From the NCBI RefSeq assembly GCF_040567655.1, contig NZ_JBEXAC010000001.1, positions 1,116,001 through 1,180,000 on the forward strand: a stretch of DNA of 64,000 bases. The letters run 5' to 3'. The stretch comes from Chitinophaga sp. H8. Its GTDB lineage: Bacteria > Bacteroidota > Bacteroidia > Chitinophagales > Chitinophagaceae. A program made the translations under genes and the position numbers. Below are positions 52,090 through 62,163 of the stretch, piece by piece (the stretch's first letter is position 1; every line of letters starts with the position of its first letter). The notes beneath the pieces are model-generated. The model ran no database searches. It saw only the letters and a program-made list of their open reading frames with translations, and had not been told where the DNA came from.

Positions 52090-53103
52090 ATGCAAGCAAT
52101 CACATTTCCGCTTATTCAATACCCATTTCCTTCACGTATCAATCCGCTGGTAACCGCAGCGCATGAACATACGGTTAATTGGGTCTATACTTACGAATTA
52201 TTGCAAACAAATGAAGCAAAGGCGCGGTTTGCTAAAGCAAAGTTTGCCTGGTTAGCTGCAAGGGCTTTTCCTGATGCAAATCTTCCTGAATTGTGCATCA
52301 TTGCCGATTTTAATACCTGGCTTTTTATGTTGGATGATCAGTGTGATGAAGCCCAGACAGGCAAAAAATCCATTTATTTAAAAAGTATCGTTTCCGGATT
52401 AATGGATATACTGCGATACAATCAGTCTGTTACTTTAGCCAATGGAGGTGCTTTGGCTGCTGCTTTGAGCGATATCTGGGAGCGGATGCGTGCTATTAGC
52501 CGTCCGGCCTGGCGTATCAGGTTTATCCGTAGCATGGAAGAATACTTTTCTTCCTGTGTATGGGAAGCGGATAATCGCGCAGCAGGACAAGTGCCGTCTG
52601 TGGCAGACTATGTTGTAATGAGGCCTTATACTGGAGCGCTTTTTGCAGACGTAGAAGCGATTGAAATTATCGAAAAGGTGTATTTACCGGACCATATTTT
52701 ACAACATGCCATCATAAAACGTATGGTACTGGCCTGTAATAATATTGTGTGCTGGTCAAATGATCTGTTTTCCTGTTATAAAGAATCTCAGCAGGGGGAT
52801 GTACATAATCTGGTATTGGTACTCGCCCATGAGCATAATCTTGACCTGCAGGAAGCAATAGAGGAAACAATCCGGATGCATGATGAAGAGGTGGCATTGT
52901 TTGTATCACTTGAAAAACAACTGCCTGTATTCCATGTCTCATTGGAGAAGGAGGTAGAAAGGTATATTGCTGTATTGCGATCCTGGATCACTGGAAATTA
53001 TGATTGGAGCATGAAAGATACGGGGCGATATAGCCGGTTGATGGCAGAAGTGGAAACAAATGCACCAGATAGAAAGGAAAAGGCATTAAAACGGTCAGTC
53101 TAA
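52090..53103 (+). CDS. Class I terpene synthase
   Basis: This is a 337-residue bacterial terpene cyclase with all functional motifs: the Asp-rich DDQCDE (82-87), the pyrophosphate-sensor Arg178 exactly 46 residues before the NSE triad NDLFSCYKE (224-232), and the C-terminal Arg313-Tyr314 pair. These bind Mg2+ and diphosphate and start cyclisation of FPP or GGPP. The product cannot be predicted. I chose the ATG at 52090 ([19 protein letters not shown]) because the PFP start is usual; the frame is open to 52021. idi precedes it. Chitinophaga pinensis has characterised terpene synthases of this class. Confidence 0.93.
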   Translation: MQAITFPLIQYPFPSRINPLVTAAHEHTVNWVYTYELLQTNEAKARFAKAKFAWLAARAFPDANLPELCIIADFNTWLFMLDDQCDEAQTGKKSIYLKSIVSGLMDILRYNQSVTLANGGALAAALSDIWERMRAISRPAWRIRFIRSMEEYFSSCVWEADNRAAGQVPSVADYVVMRPYTGALFADVEAIEIIEKVYLPDHILQHAIIKRMVLACNNIVCWSNDLFSCYKESQQGDVHNLVLVLAHEHNLDLQEAIEETIRMHDEEVALFVSLEKQLPVFHVSLEKEVERYIAVLRSWITGNYDWSMKDTGRYSRLMAEVETNAPDRKEKALKRSV

Positions 53104-53196
53104 AAATCAGACGAAAAATTATAGCATAGGCAGGAAATAATACGCCTGCTTATGCTGTAAGAAGTACAGCGCAACTTAGCTATAAATACGCCAGGA

Positions 53197-54240
53197 TTAG
53201 GCTTTTGTTTTCCTGTTGCTGCCTTTAATCTTTTCCAGCCATTTACCCAGCCACCAGAAAGATAATGCAAGGAGACCGAAGAAAAGTCCTTTATTGGTAT
53301 GATCCCACAGATATTCAAAATACCTGGTGTACAGATCCAGTAATAAAAAAATAACCCCCATATCCCGTACCATATTGTCTTTGGTTTTAATGCCAAACAA
53401 CAAGGTGGCAATGCACAGAAGGGTAAAGAAAATGACCCACCAGAGTAAATGAAACTGACGTATTTCCTGCCATTCCTGCCAGGAACCGGTATTACCAAAA
53501 ATTGAAATAAGCCATCCCGATAGCAATAGCAACAACCAGCCACCTGTCCAGGTAATCTCTTTCACTGGTTTGTAGATTGTGGTACGCCTGGCCAGCCAGC
53601 CGGTCAGCAACATAACAACTCCCAGTAATATCATCCGGCAGGGGAGATTCATCCCCATAAAATAGGGAGCATCATTGGTAAAATAGTAAGTAGTCTTTAC
53701 ATAGGCTGGTATCAGACACAGTAGGGTAGTTACCCATAGCAGGCGGGAGTATAGGGCCAACCCCGTTATGCCATATATAATGGTGGCCAGTAGCCAAAAC
53801 AGGCCATAGTTTCCGCCCAGATACTGCAGGCTTTTTCCCAGATATACTACGCTGACGCCTATGGAAAGGGCGGGCAACAACCAGAATAACTCCCGGTTTA
53901 GTGAAAATGACAACTGCCGCTGATTTCTCAGATAACCCCTGTAGCATAGGAAAGCACTAAGGGCAGTAAATACAACTGCTATTATACCATCTGTCAGGGA
54001 TAGCTTTTTCCGGATGATCTCGATCCATTTTTCATCCAGCACCAGCGCGCCAAAGGCCATCAGCCCGCAGGATATAGCTGCTATGAAAATGTAAAGTGTG
54101 ATCAGCTGCCAATCCGTTTCACGGATGCGATAAGATTGCCGCAATTCCCCTGCCTGCTGCTCATTGATCAGCTGACTGGCTTGCCACTGCGCAATCGCTT
54201 TTTGCAATATATCAGCCTCCTTTTTATCTACTTCCAGCAT
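53197..54240 (-). CDS. DUF2157 membrane protein
   Basis: This 347-residue protein has an N-terminal soluble region (about 1-45, WQASQLINEQQAGELRQ) followed by about nine or ten TM helices. The layout, with a helical head that includes a Glu/Gln-rich turn and then TM pairs, is that of DUF2157, whose function is unknown. It converges with the terpene synthase gene and diverges from the tolC-type gene, so it is likely monocistronic. The end is basic (EKIKGSNRKTKA). Confidence 0.85.
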   Translation of the reverse strand: MLEVDKKEADILQKAIAQWQASQLINEQQAGELRQSYRIRETDWQLITLYIFIAAISCGLMAFGALVLDEKWIEIIRKKLSLTDGIIAVVFTALSAFLCYRGYLRNQRQLSFSLNRELFWLLPALSIGVSVVYLGKSLQYLGGNYGLFWLLATIIYGITGLALYSRLLWVTTLLCLIPAYVKTTYYFTNDAPYFMGMNLPCRMILLGVVMLLTGWLARRTTIYKPVKEITWTGGWLLLLLSGWLISIFGNTGSWQEWQEIRQFHLLWWVIFFTLLCIATLLFGIKTKDNMVRDMGVIFLLLDLYTRYFEYLWDHTNKGLFFGLLALSFWWLGKWLEKIKGSNRKTKA

Positions 54241-54411
54241 AATCTGTGGTATTTACAACACACAAAATAGAACTTTAAGTGAATAGCTGCCCCGGCATTC
54301 TAATAGTTATGGTGCAAAATTATTATATGTGATGCTTTCCACTATAACTCAACCTTTTTATAAGTATAGTTGTTAAGTATCATATCATCACACCTTGTCA
54401 AAGCAATTAGC

Positions 54412-55752
54412 ATGTACCGTATCACAAGTTTGTTTACTGTTATCCTTTTGTGGAGGTCATTTGTTGTACAGGCCCAGGTCGATACGATGTCATATACTTT
54501 TAACCTGAACGACTGTATCCAGTATGCACTGACGCACCAGCATGACATGGTAAATGCTGGTCTGGATAAAGCATATTATTATGAAAAAATCAAGGAAAGC
54601 AGAGGAAAGCTCTTTCCTCATGCAGATATTAACGGAAATTTCCAGGACAATCTCAAACTTGCCACTTCTTTGATACCTGATATCGCTAACGGACGCTATG
54701 ATGTGAAAATTCCGGTCCAGTTTGGTACCAAATACAGCTCCTCTATATCAGGGCAGGTTAACCAGACTATCTTTAACAGTGACTATTTCCTGGGGCTCAA
54801 AGCCTCAAAAGTATATGGCAGCCTGGGGGAGAAGAGCTACACACGTACCGCTATTGAAACCCGTGTAGCGGTTACAAAGGCATATTACGCGGTACTGGTC
54901 AATGAGGAAAATATCCGTTTAATCACGGCCAACCAGCTGCAGCTCAAAAAAACAATGGAGGATACCAAAGCCAGATATGAGGTAGGGGTAGCCGAAAGAA
55001 TCGATGTAGACCGTATCATGGTGTCTTATAATAATGTGGTAACTCAGATGGATAATCAACAGCGCCTGCTGGCGTATAGCCTCGAATTGTTAAAATTCCA
55101 GGTAGGCCTGCCTGCGGAAGCTACTCTGCAGCTGAAAGAAACCGTGAAAGACTTTCCTCCGGAACAAGGCCTGAAAGATACTACTGACTACCTCGTGCAC
55201 GACAGGATCGAATATAGCCAGCAACTGACGCAAATAGACCTGAACCGCCTGAGCCTGAAAAGCAAACAACTCTCTTTTTTACCTTCCCTGTCGGCATTTG
55301 TCAACTACGGATTTAATTATTTCTCTACGCAGTTCAGTGACCTCTATAAAAAAGGATATGGTAGCTCTGCCCTGGGGCTTACCCTGGCCTTCCCACTATT
55401 TTCCGGTACCGAAAGGATTCACCAGGTAAAGGAAGAAAAGATCACCCTGCAGAAATCACTGAACGACCTCGATTACCTGGGGCAACAGATTAAACTGGAG
55501 GTTAAAAACGCGTTTACCCAGTATCAGAATAATATGGCATTACTGAATACCCAAAAAAACAATATAACGCTTACGCAAGGAATCTATGATCGTATTGTAT
55601 TAAAATTTGAACAGGGAGTATCTACCAGCCTGGACGTGATTTCAGCAGAAAGTGAATTAAAGCAGGCACAGAGCGACTATATAAATGCGTTGCTTAATGC
55701 GCTGGTAAGTAAGATAGAACTGGACAGGGCAATGGGCAAAATAAAGGAATAG
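54412..55752 (+). CDS. TolC-family outer-membrane efflux protein
   Basis: This 446-residue exported protein has a signal peptide (SLFTVILLWRSFVVQAQ), then two OEP repeats with long alpha-helical hairpins (TAIETRVAVTKAYYAVLVNEEN; KYKARYEVG-like ARYEVGVAERIDVDRIMV and KFEQGVSTSLDVISAESELKQAQSDY). It forms the outer-membrane trimeric channel for the adaptor and RND pump encoded next. The ATG at 54412 gives a normal signal peptide; the frame opens at a TTG at 54370. It starts the three-gene efflux operon. Confidence 0.92.
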   Translation: MYRITSLFTVILLWRSFVVQAQVDTMSYTFNLNDCIQYALTHQHDMVNAGLDKAYYYEKIKESRGKLFPHADINGNFQDNLKLATSLIPDIANGRYDVKIPVQFGTKYSSSISGQVNQTIFNSDYFLGLKASKVYGSLGEKSYTRTAIETRVAVTKAYYAVLVNEENIRLITANQLQLKKTMEDTKARYEVGVAERIDVDRIMVSYNNVVTQMDNQQRLLAYSLELLKFQVGLPAEATLQLKETVKDFPPEQGLKDTTDYLVHDRIEYSQQLTQIDLNRLSLKSKQLSFLPSLSAFVNYGFNYFSTQFSDLYKKGYGSSALGLTLAFPLFSGTERIHQVKEEKITLQKSLNDLDYLGQQIKLEVKNAFTQYQNNMALLNTQKNNITLTQGIYDRIVLKFEQGVSTSLDVISAESELKQAQSDYINALLNALVSKIELDRAMGKIKE

Positions 55753-55828
55753 TTTAAGACTGGCACTATCACTAAGGCAGCCCACAATGACGAGCTGTTA
55801 TTTACTATGGACTAATCAATTCATATAT

Positions 55829-56995
55829 ATGCTTCAGTTTAATTTCCAGCGTCCGTTTTTTCAAAAGCACCGGCAGGGGCGTGTGTATTTGTGGATAGGA
55901 ATATGCCTGACAGGAAGTATCATAGGTGGCGCCTGTGGTAATGGTAAAGCTCCTAGTGCAGGAATGGGAGGGCCACATATGAAGGCTACCGTATCGGCTA
56001 CCACAGTTAATCCCACTTCGTATACCATTGATGAAAAGTTTCCCGCTACGCTGATAGCTAATAATATTGTGGAGCTCCGCCCCGATGTAACAGGTTACCT
56101 GGAGGCTATCAGGGTAAAAGATGGGAGTAATGTCAGTAAAGGACAAGTGTTGTATGAAGTAGACAAAAGCCGTTATGCTGCAGCTTATGGTCAGGTGGGG
56201 GCTTCCCTGCAGCAAGCACAGGCGGATCTGGCGCAAAAGCAGCGTGACCTCGAACGCTACCAGAACCTGCTTAGCCATGATGCAATTTCAAAACAAACAG
56301 TGGATCAGGCGGCTACAGCAGTGAAAACTGCGGAAGCCAATGTGGCTGCTGCTAAAGCTGCCGTGCAGAAAGCAGGTACAGATGTGAATCATGCCGTACT
56401 AAGGGCGCCTTTAAGCGGAAAAATAGGTATTGCCCAGGTCAAAGTAGGCGACATTATTAATGCAGGGCAAACACTGGTCAATACCATTGTAAATGAAAAT
56501 CCCATGTTTGCAGATTTTGATGTTCCCCAGGCACGCATAGGAGAGTTTACGGGTGGTAGTAAACAGATGGCTGGTGAGCCAGCCCGCAAATTCTATCTGC
56601 AGTTTGCAGATAGCTCCCGGTACGATCAAACAGGCAAAATACTCGCTATTAATAATATTGTAGACCCCCAAACAGGTACTATTCGGGTAAGGCTGGAATT
56701 TCCCAATAAGAACGGCTGGCTTAAATCAGGTATGAGCTGCGTGGTAGTGATGGAATATAATACTGGTGCTAATCAGCTTGCTATTCCGGCAAAAGCGATC
56801 ATACAAACGCTGGCAGAAACAAATGTCTATGTCCTGGGGCCTGGCGATGTTGTGCAGCCCAGGCCCATAGAGCCAGGACCAATTACAGATAGTATGCTGA
56901 TTATCAGGAAAGGATTATCGGCAGGTGATAAGGTGATAGTAGAAGGATTACAAAAGGTCAGACCAGGGGATACCGTAAATGTGCAGATGAAATAA
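55829..56995 (+). CDS. RND efflux periplasmic adaptor (membrane fusion lipoprotein)
   Basis: This 388-residue protein has a signal segment and lipobox (GGAC, Cys about 36). An HlyD/biotinyl-lipoyl-like half (RPDVTGYLEAIRVKDGSNVSKGQVLYEVD), a coiled-coil hairpin (about 115-175, Ala/Gln rich) and a beta-barrel region ending in PGDTVNVQMK follow. It links the RND pump to the TolC-type channel. An ATG at 55787 would add 14 residues; 55829 keeps a compact signal peptide. It lies 76 bases after the TolC gene. Confidence 0.9.
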   Translation: MLQFNFQRPFFQKHRQGRVYLWIGICLTGSIIGGACGNGKAPSAGMGGPHMKATVSATTVNPTSYTIDEKFPATLIANNIVELRPDVTGYLEAIRVKDGSNVSKGQVLYEVDKSRYAAAYGQVGASLQQAQADLAQKQRDLERYQNLLSHDAISKQTVDQAATAVKTAEANVAAAKAAVQKAGTDVNHAVLRAPLSGKIGIAQVKVGDIINAGQTLVNTIVNENPMFADFDVPQARIGEFTGGSKQMAGEPARKFYLQFADSSRYDQTGKILAINNIVDPQTGTIRVRLEFPNKNGWLKSGMSCVVVMEYNTGANQLAIPAKAIIQTLAETNVYVLGPGDVVQPRPIEPGPITDSMLIIRKGLSAGDKVIVEGLQKVRPGDTVNVQMK

Positions 56996-57056
56996 ATAAA
57001 TGGTGAATAGTTAAGCAGTGGCGAACCACGCGTTCGTTATTAAAAAATTGGCCAGC

Positions 57057-60000
57057 ATGATTTCTAAAACATTTATTGAGCGGAAAAATACAACTATTGT
57101 AATTGCCATCCTGATCGTGATCGTAGGGGTGATCTGCATGCTAAATCTGCCTATTGCCCAGCTGCCTGATATAGCGCCGCCAGTAGTGGATATCAGGGCC
57201 AGTTACGTGGGGGCCAATTCCCAAACGGTAGAAGAAACAGTGACCACACCAATAGAAAACCAGGTAAATGGAACACCGGGCGCCATGTATATCCAATCAG
57301 TAAGCGCCAACGATGGGTCCATGAGCATTACAGTTACCTTTAATCTTGGTACCAATGCGGATATTGCGGCGCTGGATGTACAAAACAGGGTCAGCCTGGC
57401 TTTACCTGGTACGCCGGATGAAGTAAGAAGGGTAGGGGTGACCGTTAAAAAACGCTCCAATGATATGTTGATGGTGCTGGCGTTAAACTCTCCCAATAGC
57501 TCCCATGAAAGGGAATTCCTGGATAACTACCTGAACATTTACCTGAAACCGGAACTGGCCCGTTTGGAAGGCGTGGGTGACGTGAATGCTTTTTCGCAGG
57601 ATTACAGCATGCGTATCTGGCTCAACCCGGATAAGATGGCGGCCCTCGGACTTACTGCTGCTGATGTGGCAAATGCCATACGGGAACAGAATCAACAGGT
57701 GCCTGCGGGTATTGTTGGTGCGCCTCCGGCGCGTTCCAGCCAGGCTTTTGAATATAATGTAAGTGTAAGGGGACGACTGGTCAGTGCGGAAGAATTTGGG
57801 AATGTAGTCATTGCTACCGGTAAAGGTGGATCATTGGTACGCTTAAAGGATATATCCCGTATTAACTTAGGCTCTTTTACTTACGCTATTGATGCCAAAG
57901 CGGATGGTAAACCCGGAACCGGGATGGCTATTTACCTGGCTCCGGGGGCTAATGCATTGGATGTTAATGACAGGGTACTGGCCAAAATGGAAGAACTGTC
58001 CAAATCATTCCCACCAGACGTGCAATGGCTGGTGCCTTTTGAAACCACTTCCTTCGTAAAAATATCTATTAAAGAAGTAGTGCAAACGTTCATAGAGGCG
58101 CTGCTGCTGGTGGTAATAGTTGTTTACGTTTTTCTGCAAAATTGGCGGGCCACCCTGATTCCTATCCTGGTAATCCCTATCTCAATTATTGGCACATTTA
58201 TCTTTTTCCAGCTACTGGGCTTTTCTATTAACACGCTTACCCTGTTTGGATTTGTACTGGCTATTGGTATTGTGGTGGATGATGCGATTGTGGTGGTGGA
58301 GGCGGTGCAGCACCATATCGATGCAGATGGGATGGGGCCAAGGGAGGCTACTTATAAGGCAATGTCTGAGGTACAGGCACCGGTGATTGCTATTGCCCTC
58401 ATTCTGGCAGCGGTATTTGTGCCCGTGGCTTTTATTCCGGGGGTGAGTGGACGGCTGTATCAGCAGTTTGCCTTAACCATTGCGTTTTCTGTACTGCTCT
58501 CTGCTTTTCTGGCATTGACGTTTACGCCTGCACTTACCGCGATACTGTTGCGCCCGGCACACCTCGACAAAAAATCTACCGGTATTAACAAGATCTTTTT
58601 CCGGTTTAATAACTGGTTTGAAAGGGTAACGGCCCGCTATGGCAGGGGAGTAGCACTGGCGATACGGAAAACGCCGGTAATTATAATACTCTTGCTGATC
58701 ATGTTTGTAGCTGCCGGATACCTGTTTAAAAAAGTACCTACTACTTTTGTGCCTCAGGAAGATATGGGGGCGTTGTTCATTTCCATCGAATTACCGGATG
58801 CGTCTTCTACAGAAAGAACACAGGCAGTGGTGAGAGAAGTAAATGGTATCTTATTGGGCGACAGTGCAGTAAATCACTTTTTTGGTGTTACAGGGATGAA
58901 TTTCATTGCGAATGCGATTAAACCCAACTCAGCTACTTACTTTGTAAACCTTAAAAGCTGGGACGAACGTTATAAGAACGGAGATGACATGAATAAAGTA
59001 CTGGGTCGGTTAACTGCTCGTACCAGCCATATTATCGGGGCACAGATCCTGGTTATTCCATCTCCTACCTTACGTGGATTGGGAACCTCCGGTGGTTTTT
59101 CTTTTATCCTGGAACAAAAAAGTAATAACGACCTTCAGCAGTTTAACCAGGTTTTGGGACAGTTCCTGATGGCAGCTAATAAACGGCCGGAGATTATGCG
59201 GGCATATGCTTTTTTTAGTTCCAGCACCCCCCAGTTTAATGTGGATGTAGACAGAGATAAATGTAAACAGCTAGGCGTGGCAGTGAGTGATGTGTTCAAT
59301 GCCTTGCAAACCTTTTTGGGTGGGTTGTATGTAAATGATTTTACCCGCTTCAGCCGCAGCTTCCGGGTAGTATTGCAGGCCGATTCTCTCTTCCGTGGCA
59401 GTATCACTAACCTGAATACCTATTATGTTCGTAATAACCAGGGACAGATGGTACCGCTGAGTGCTTTGATCACTTCAGTAAAGGGCGGCGGAGCTCCGGT
59501 AATCAATCACTTTAATCTGTACCGGTCTGTAGGTATTGACGGACAAAATAACTATGGATATAGTAGTGGTGATGCTATCAAAGCACTGGAAGAAGTCGCC
59601 CAACAAACGCTTCCCGCCAATTTTGGCTATGAGTGGGCCAATGTGTCCAAACAGGAAATAGAGGCTGGGAATAAAAGTATGATGATATTTATGTTGTCCA
59701 TCCTTTTCGTTTTCCTGCTACTCACCGCATTATATGAAAGCTGGTCAGTGCCATTTTCTGTACTACTGGCAGTGCCCATCGCCCTGTTCGGATCTATCGT
59801 AGCCCTTTGGCTGACGAAACAATCCAATAGTGTGTATTCACAAATCGGTCTGATCACTCTCATCGGGCTGGCGGCTAAAAATGCGATCCTGATCGTAGAG
59901 TTCTGTAAGGAAAGGGTAGACCGCGGGATGCCACTACTGGAAGCTACGCTGGAAGCGGTTAAGCTGCGCTTCCGGCCTATCTTAATGACCTCATTTGCAT

Positions 60001-60230
60001 TTATATTGGGCGTATTGCCTTTAACCCTGGCTACCGGGGCAGGGGCTGCTTCCCGCATAAATATCGGCTATACCGTTATGGGGGGAATGCTGGCTGCTAC
60101 CTTGCTGGCCATTTTTACGGTGCCTGTATTATATGTACTGATCACCAAATTGTCCTATGGTAAAAAGAAACTGGCGGAACTGGCAGAACATGGTGAAGAA
60201 AGTCAGCGGCCCAGTCATTTGTCAGAGTAG
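57057..60230 (+). CDS. RND multidrug efflux permease, HAE1 family
   Basis: This is a 1057-residue inner-membrane pump of standard AcrB length. It has 12 TM helices, two large periplasmic loops, the TM4 charged signature GIVVDDAIVVVEAVQHH with its Asp pair, VPVAFIPGVSGRLYQQFALTIAFSV, and the C-terminal GLAAKNAILIVEFCKE with the relay Lys. It exports hydrophobic compounds, dyes or antibiotics with proton antiport. The ATG at 57057 (MISKTFIERKN) gives the normal RND start; an upstream GTG at 57018 would lengthen it. It ends the efflux operon. Substrates are unknown. Confidence 0.93.
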   Translation: MISKTFIERKNTTIVIAILIVIVGVICMLNLPIAQLPDIAPPVVDIRASYVGANSQTVEETVTTPIENQVNGTPGAMYIQSVSANDGSMSITVTFNLGTNADIAALDVQNRVSLALPGTPDEVRRVGVTVKKRSNDMLMVLALNSPNSSHEREFLDNYLNIYLKPELARLEGVGDVNAFSQDYSMRIWLNPDKMAALGLTAADVANAIREQNQQVPAGIVGAPPARSSQAFEYNVSVRGRLVSAEEFGNVVIATGKGGSLVRLKDISRINLGSFTYAIDAKADGKPGTGMAIYLAPGANALDVNDRVLAKMEELSKSFPPDVQWLVPFETTSFVKISIKEVVQTFIEALLLVVIVVYVFLQNWRATLIPILVIPISIIGTFIFFQLLGFSINTLTLFGFVLAIGIVVDDAIVVVEAVQHHIDADGMGPREATYKAMSEVQAPVIAIALILAAVFVPVAFIPGVSGRLYQQFALTIAFSVLLSAFLALTFTPALTAILLRPAHLDKKSTGINKIFFRFNNWFERVTARYGRGVALAIRKTPVIIILLLIMFVAAGYLFKKVPTTFVPQEDMGALFISIELPDASSTERTQAVVREVNGILLGDSAVNHFFGVTGMNFIANAIKPNSATYFVNLKSWDERYKNGDDMNKVLGRLTARTSHIIGAQILVIPSPTLRGLGTSGGFSFILEQKSNNDLQQFNQVLGQFLMAANKRPEIMRAYAFFSSSTPQFNVDVDRDKCKQLGVAVSDVFNALQTFLGGLYVNDFTRFSRSFRVVLQADSLFRGSITNLNTYYVRNNQGQMVPLSALITSVKGGGAPVINHFNLYRSVGIDGQNNYGYSSGDAIKALEEVAQQTLPANFGYEWANVSKQEIEAGNKSMMIFMLSILFVFLLLTALYESWSVPFSVLLAVPIALFGSIVALWLTKQSNSVYSQIGLITLIGLAAKNAILIVEFCKERVDRGMPLLEATLEAVKLRFRPILMTSFAFILGVLPLTLATGAGAASRINIGYTVMGGMLAATLLAIFTVPVLYVLITKLSYGKKKLAELAEHGEESQRPSHLSE

Positions 60231-60390
60231 TGATGCGCTATGCTATGATCCCCAATCTATTAGGGCCCCGACCTGTTGGGACAACAATGGGTATTCCGGA
60301 ATAAGGAGCTGGCAATGGGCTTATCTGGTAGCTTGAATACGGGAACATAGAAGGAGAATACTGCTATTAGAATTCAATGCTATTTATTAA

Positions 60391-60425
60391 ATTCCATTCT
60401 ATTCTATTCTATTCTATTTTATTCC
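60391..60425 (+). repeat. Pentanucleotide repeat ATTCT upstream of the SSS transporter
   Basis: Seven consecutive 5-bp units run from 60391 to 60425: four perfect ATTCT units flanked by ATTCC and ATTTT variants. They lie 18 bases before the preferred ATG (60443), but inside the coding sequence if translation starts at the in-frame ATG at 60377. Unit changes would shift that frame. Confidence 0.9.
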
Positions 60426-60442
60426 ACGTTATACTCCTTTAC

Positions 60443-62074
60443 ATGCATCATTTAAAAACTGCCGACTACCTGGTATTCCTGGTTTATTTTATAATGGTAG
60501 CAGGATATGGTTATTACATCTATCAACGAAAGAAAGCAGCTACTACCAGCACTAAGGACTTTTTCCTGGCAGAAGGCTCCCTCACCTGGTGGGCAATTGG
60601 TGCCTCCCTGATTGCCAGCAATATCTCTGCCGAACATTTTATTGGGATGTCCGGATCCGGTTTTGCATTGGGACTGGCCATTTCCACCTATGAATGGATG
60701 GCTGCGGCAACATTGATCATCGTAGCGGTGTTTTTTATACCCGTGTACCTGAAAAACAAGATCTATACCATGCCACAGTTCCTTGCAGTGAGGTACAACA
60801 GCACCGTAAGTACGATTATGGCTATCTTCTGGCTGTTGGTGTACGTATTTGTGAACCTTACTTCTATTATTTACCTCGGGGCTTTAGCAATTGCTGCCAT
60901 CTCCGGGATCAGCTTTACCTGGTGCGTGATAGGGCTGGCGGTGTTTGCTGTTATTGTTACTTTGGGAGGTATGAAGGTGATCGGATATACGGACGTAGTG
61001 CAGGTATTTGTATTGATTCTGGGAGGGTTGGTGACCACCTGGCTGGCATTGAATATGGTATCCGAACATTTTGGTTTTGGACGGGATGCCTGGAAAGGAC
61101 TATCCCTGATCCGGGAAAAGGCAGATACACATTTCCATATGATTTTTGATGCTTCACATCCCTATTACAAGGATCTGCCGGGATTATCTGTATTGATAGG
61201 AGGAATGTGGATCAATAATTTAAACTACTGGGGATGTAACCAGTATATCACACAACGGGCATTGGGGGCCGATCTGAAAACTGCCCGTAATGGTATCCTG
61301 TTTGCTGCCTTTCTGAAATTGCTTATTCCCGTAATTGCAGTATTACCTGGTATTACGGCTTATGTATTGTATAACAACGGGCTTTTCAGTCAGGAAATGG
61401 TCAATGCTGCGGGCGAGGTAAAGCCCGATCAGGCATATCCTACTTTATTAAACCTGCTGCCTCCGGGCCTGAAAGGGCTTGCATTTGCTGCGCTGACGGC
61501 TGCTATAGTGGCTTCGCTGGCAGGGAAGGCAAACAGCATCTCTACTATTTTTTCGCTGGATATCTATCACAAGTTTTTTCATAAAACTGCTACAGAACAA
61601 CAACTGGTCAGGGCAGGCCGGTGGACGGTGATCATTGCCATGATCATTGCATGTCTGGTGGCTCCGGCGCTGAGCACACTGGATCAGGCTTACCAGTTTA
61701 TCCAGGAATATGTGGGCTTTATATCTCCGGGTGTACTGGCCATTTTTTTAATGGGCTTCTTCTGGAGGCGGGCTACTGCTACGGCTGCACTGAGTGCTGC
61801 CCTGCTTACTATTCCGCTTTCCACCTTGCTTAAGTTCCTGCCGGTGTGGACAGGAGGGGCATTCCCCGATTATCCCTTCCTCGACAGGATGTCTATCGTT
61901 TTTGTATTCCTGTTGGGGCTGATGGTGGTAATTACCCTGCTGGACCATAAAAGCAAAGCTGCCCCCCGGATTATTCAGGTAGATGCCGGCATGTTTCGCT
62001 GTTCGCCTGCTTTCCTGGCTGGATCAGTGATCATTGTCGGGATTTTGACCGCACTTTACACGGTTTTTTGGTAG
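60443..62074 (+). CDS. Sodium:solute symporter (SSS/SglT-like), possible myo-inositol transporter
   Basis: This 543-residue inner-membrane protein has about 14 TM helices. Family marks are FFLAEGSLTWWAIGASLIASNISAEHFIGMSGSG in the first part, QFLAVRYNSTVSTIMAIFWLLVYV, the Na+ site region LAFAALTAAIVASLAGKANS, and WNNYWGCNQ-like NLNYWGCNQYITQRAL. SSS members carry sugars, inositols, amino acids or vitamins with Na+. The downstream inositol oxygenase makes myo-inositol the best guess. The in-frame ATG at 60377 would add 22 residues encoded by the pentanucleotide repeat; 60443 gives the usual start. Confidence 0.87.
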   Translation: MHHLKTADYLVFLVYFIMVAGYGYYIYQRKKAATTSTKDFFLAEGSLTWWAIGASLIASNISAEHFIGMSGSGFALGLAISTYEWMAAATLIIVAVFFIPVYLKNKIYTMPQFLAVRYNSTVSTIMAIFWLLVYVFVNLTSIIYLGALAIAAISGISFTWCVIGLAVFAVIVTLGGMKVIGYTDVVQVFVLILGGLVTTWLALNMVSEHFGFGRDAWKGLSLIREKADTHFHMIFDASHPYYKDLPGLSVLIGGMWINNLNYWGCNQYITQRALGADLKTARNGILFAAFLKLLIPVIAVLPGITAYVLYNNGLFSQEMVNAAGEVKPDQAYPTLLNLLPPGLKGLAFAALTAAIVASLAGKANSISTIFSLDIYHKFFHKTATEQQLVRAGRWTVIIAMIIACLVAPALSTLDQAYQFIQEYVGFISPGVLAIFLMGFFWRRATATAALSAALLTIPLSTLLKFLPVWTGGAFPDYPFLDRMSIVFVFLLGLMVVITLLDHKSKAAPRIIQVDAGMFRCSPAFLAGSVIIVGILTALYTVFW

Positions 62075-62163
62075 AATTTGATGAGTGGCGCTAATTCCAG
62101 CCGCTAAAATTAGTCAGCTTCAGGAAAATTCATTAATTTAAGATAACCGCAAAATGCCATCTA

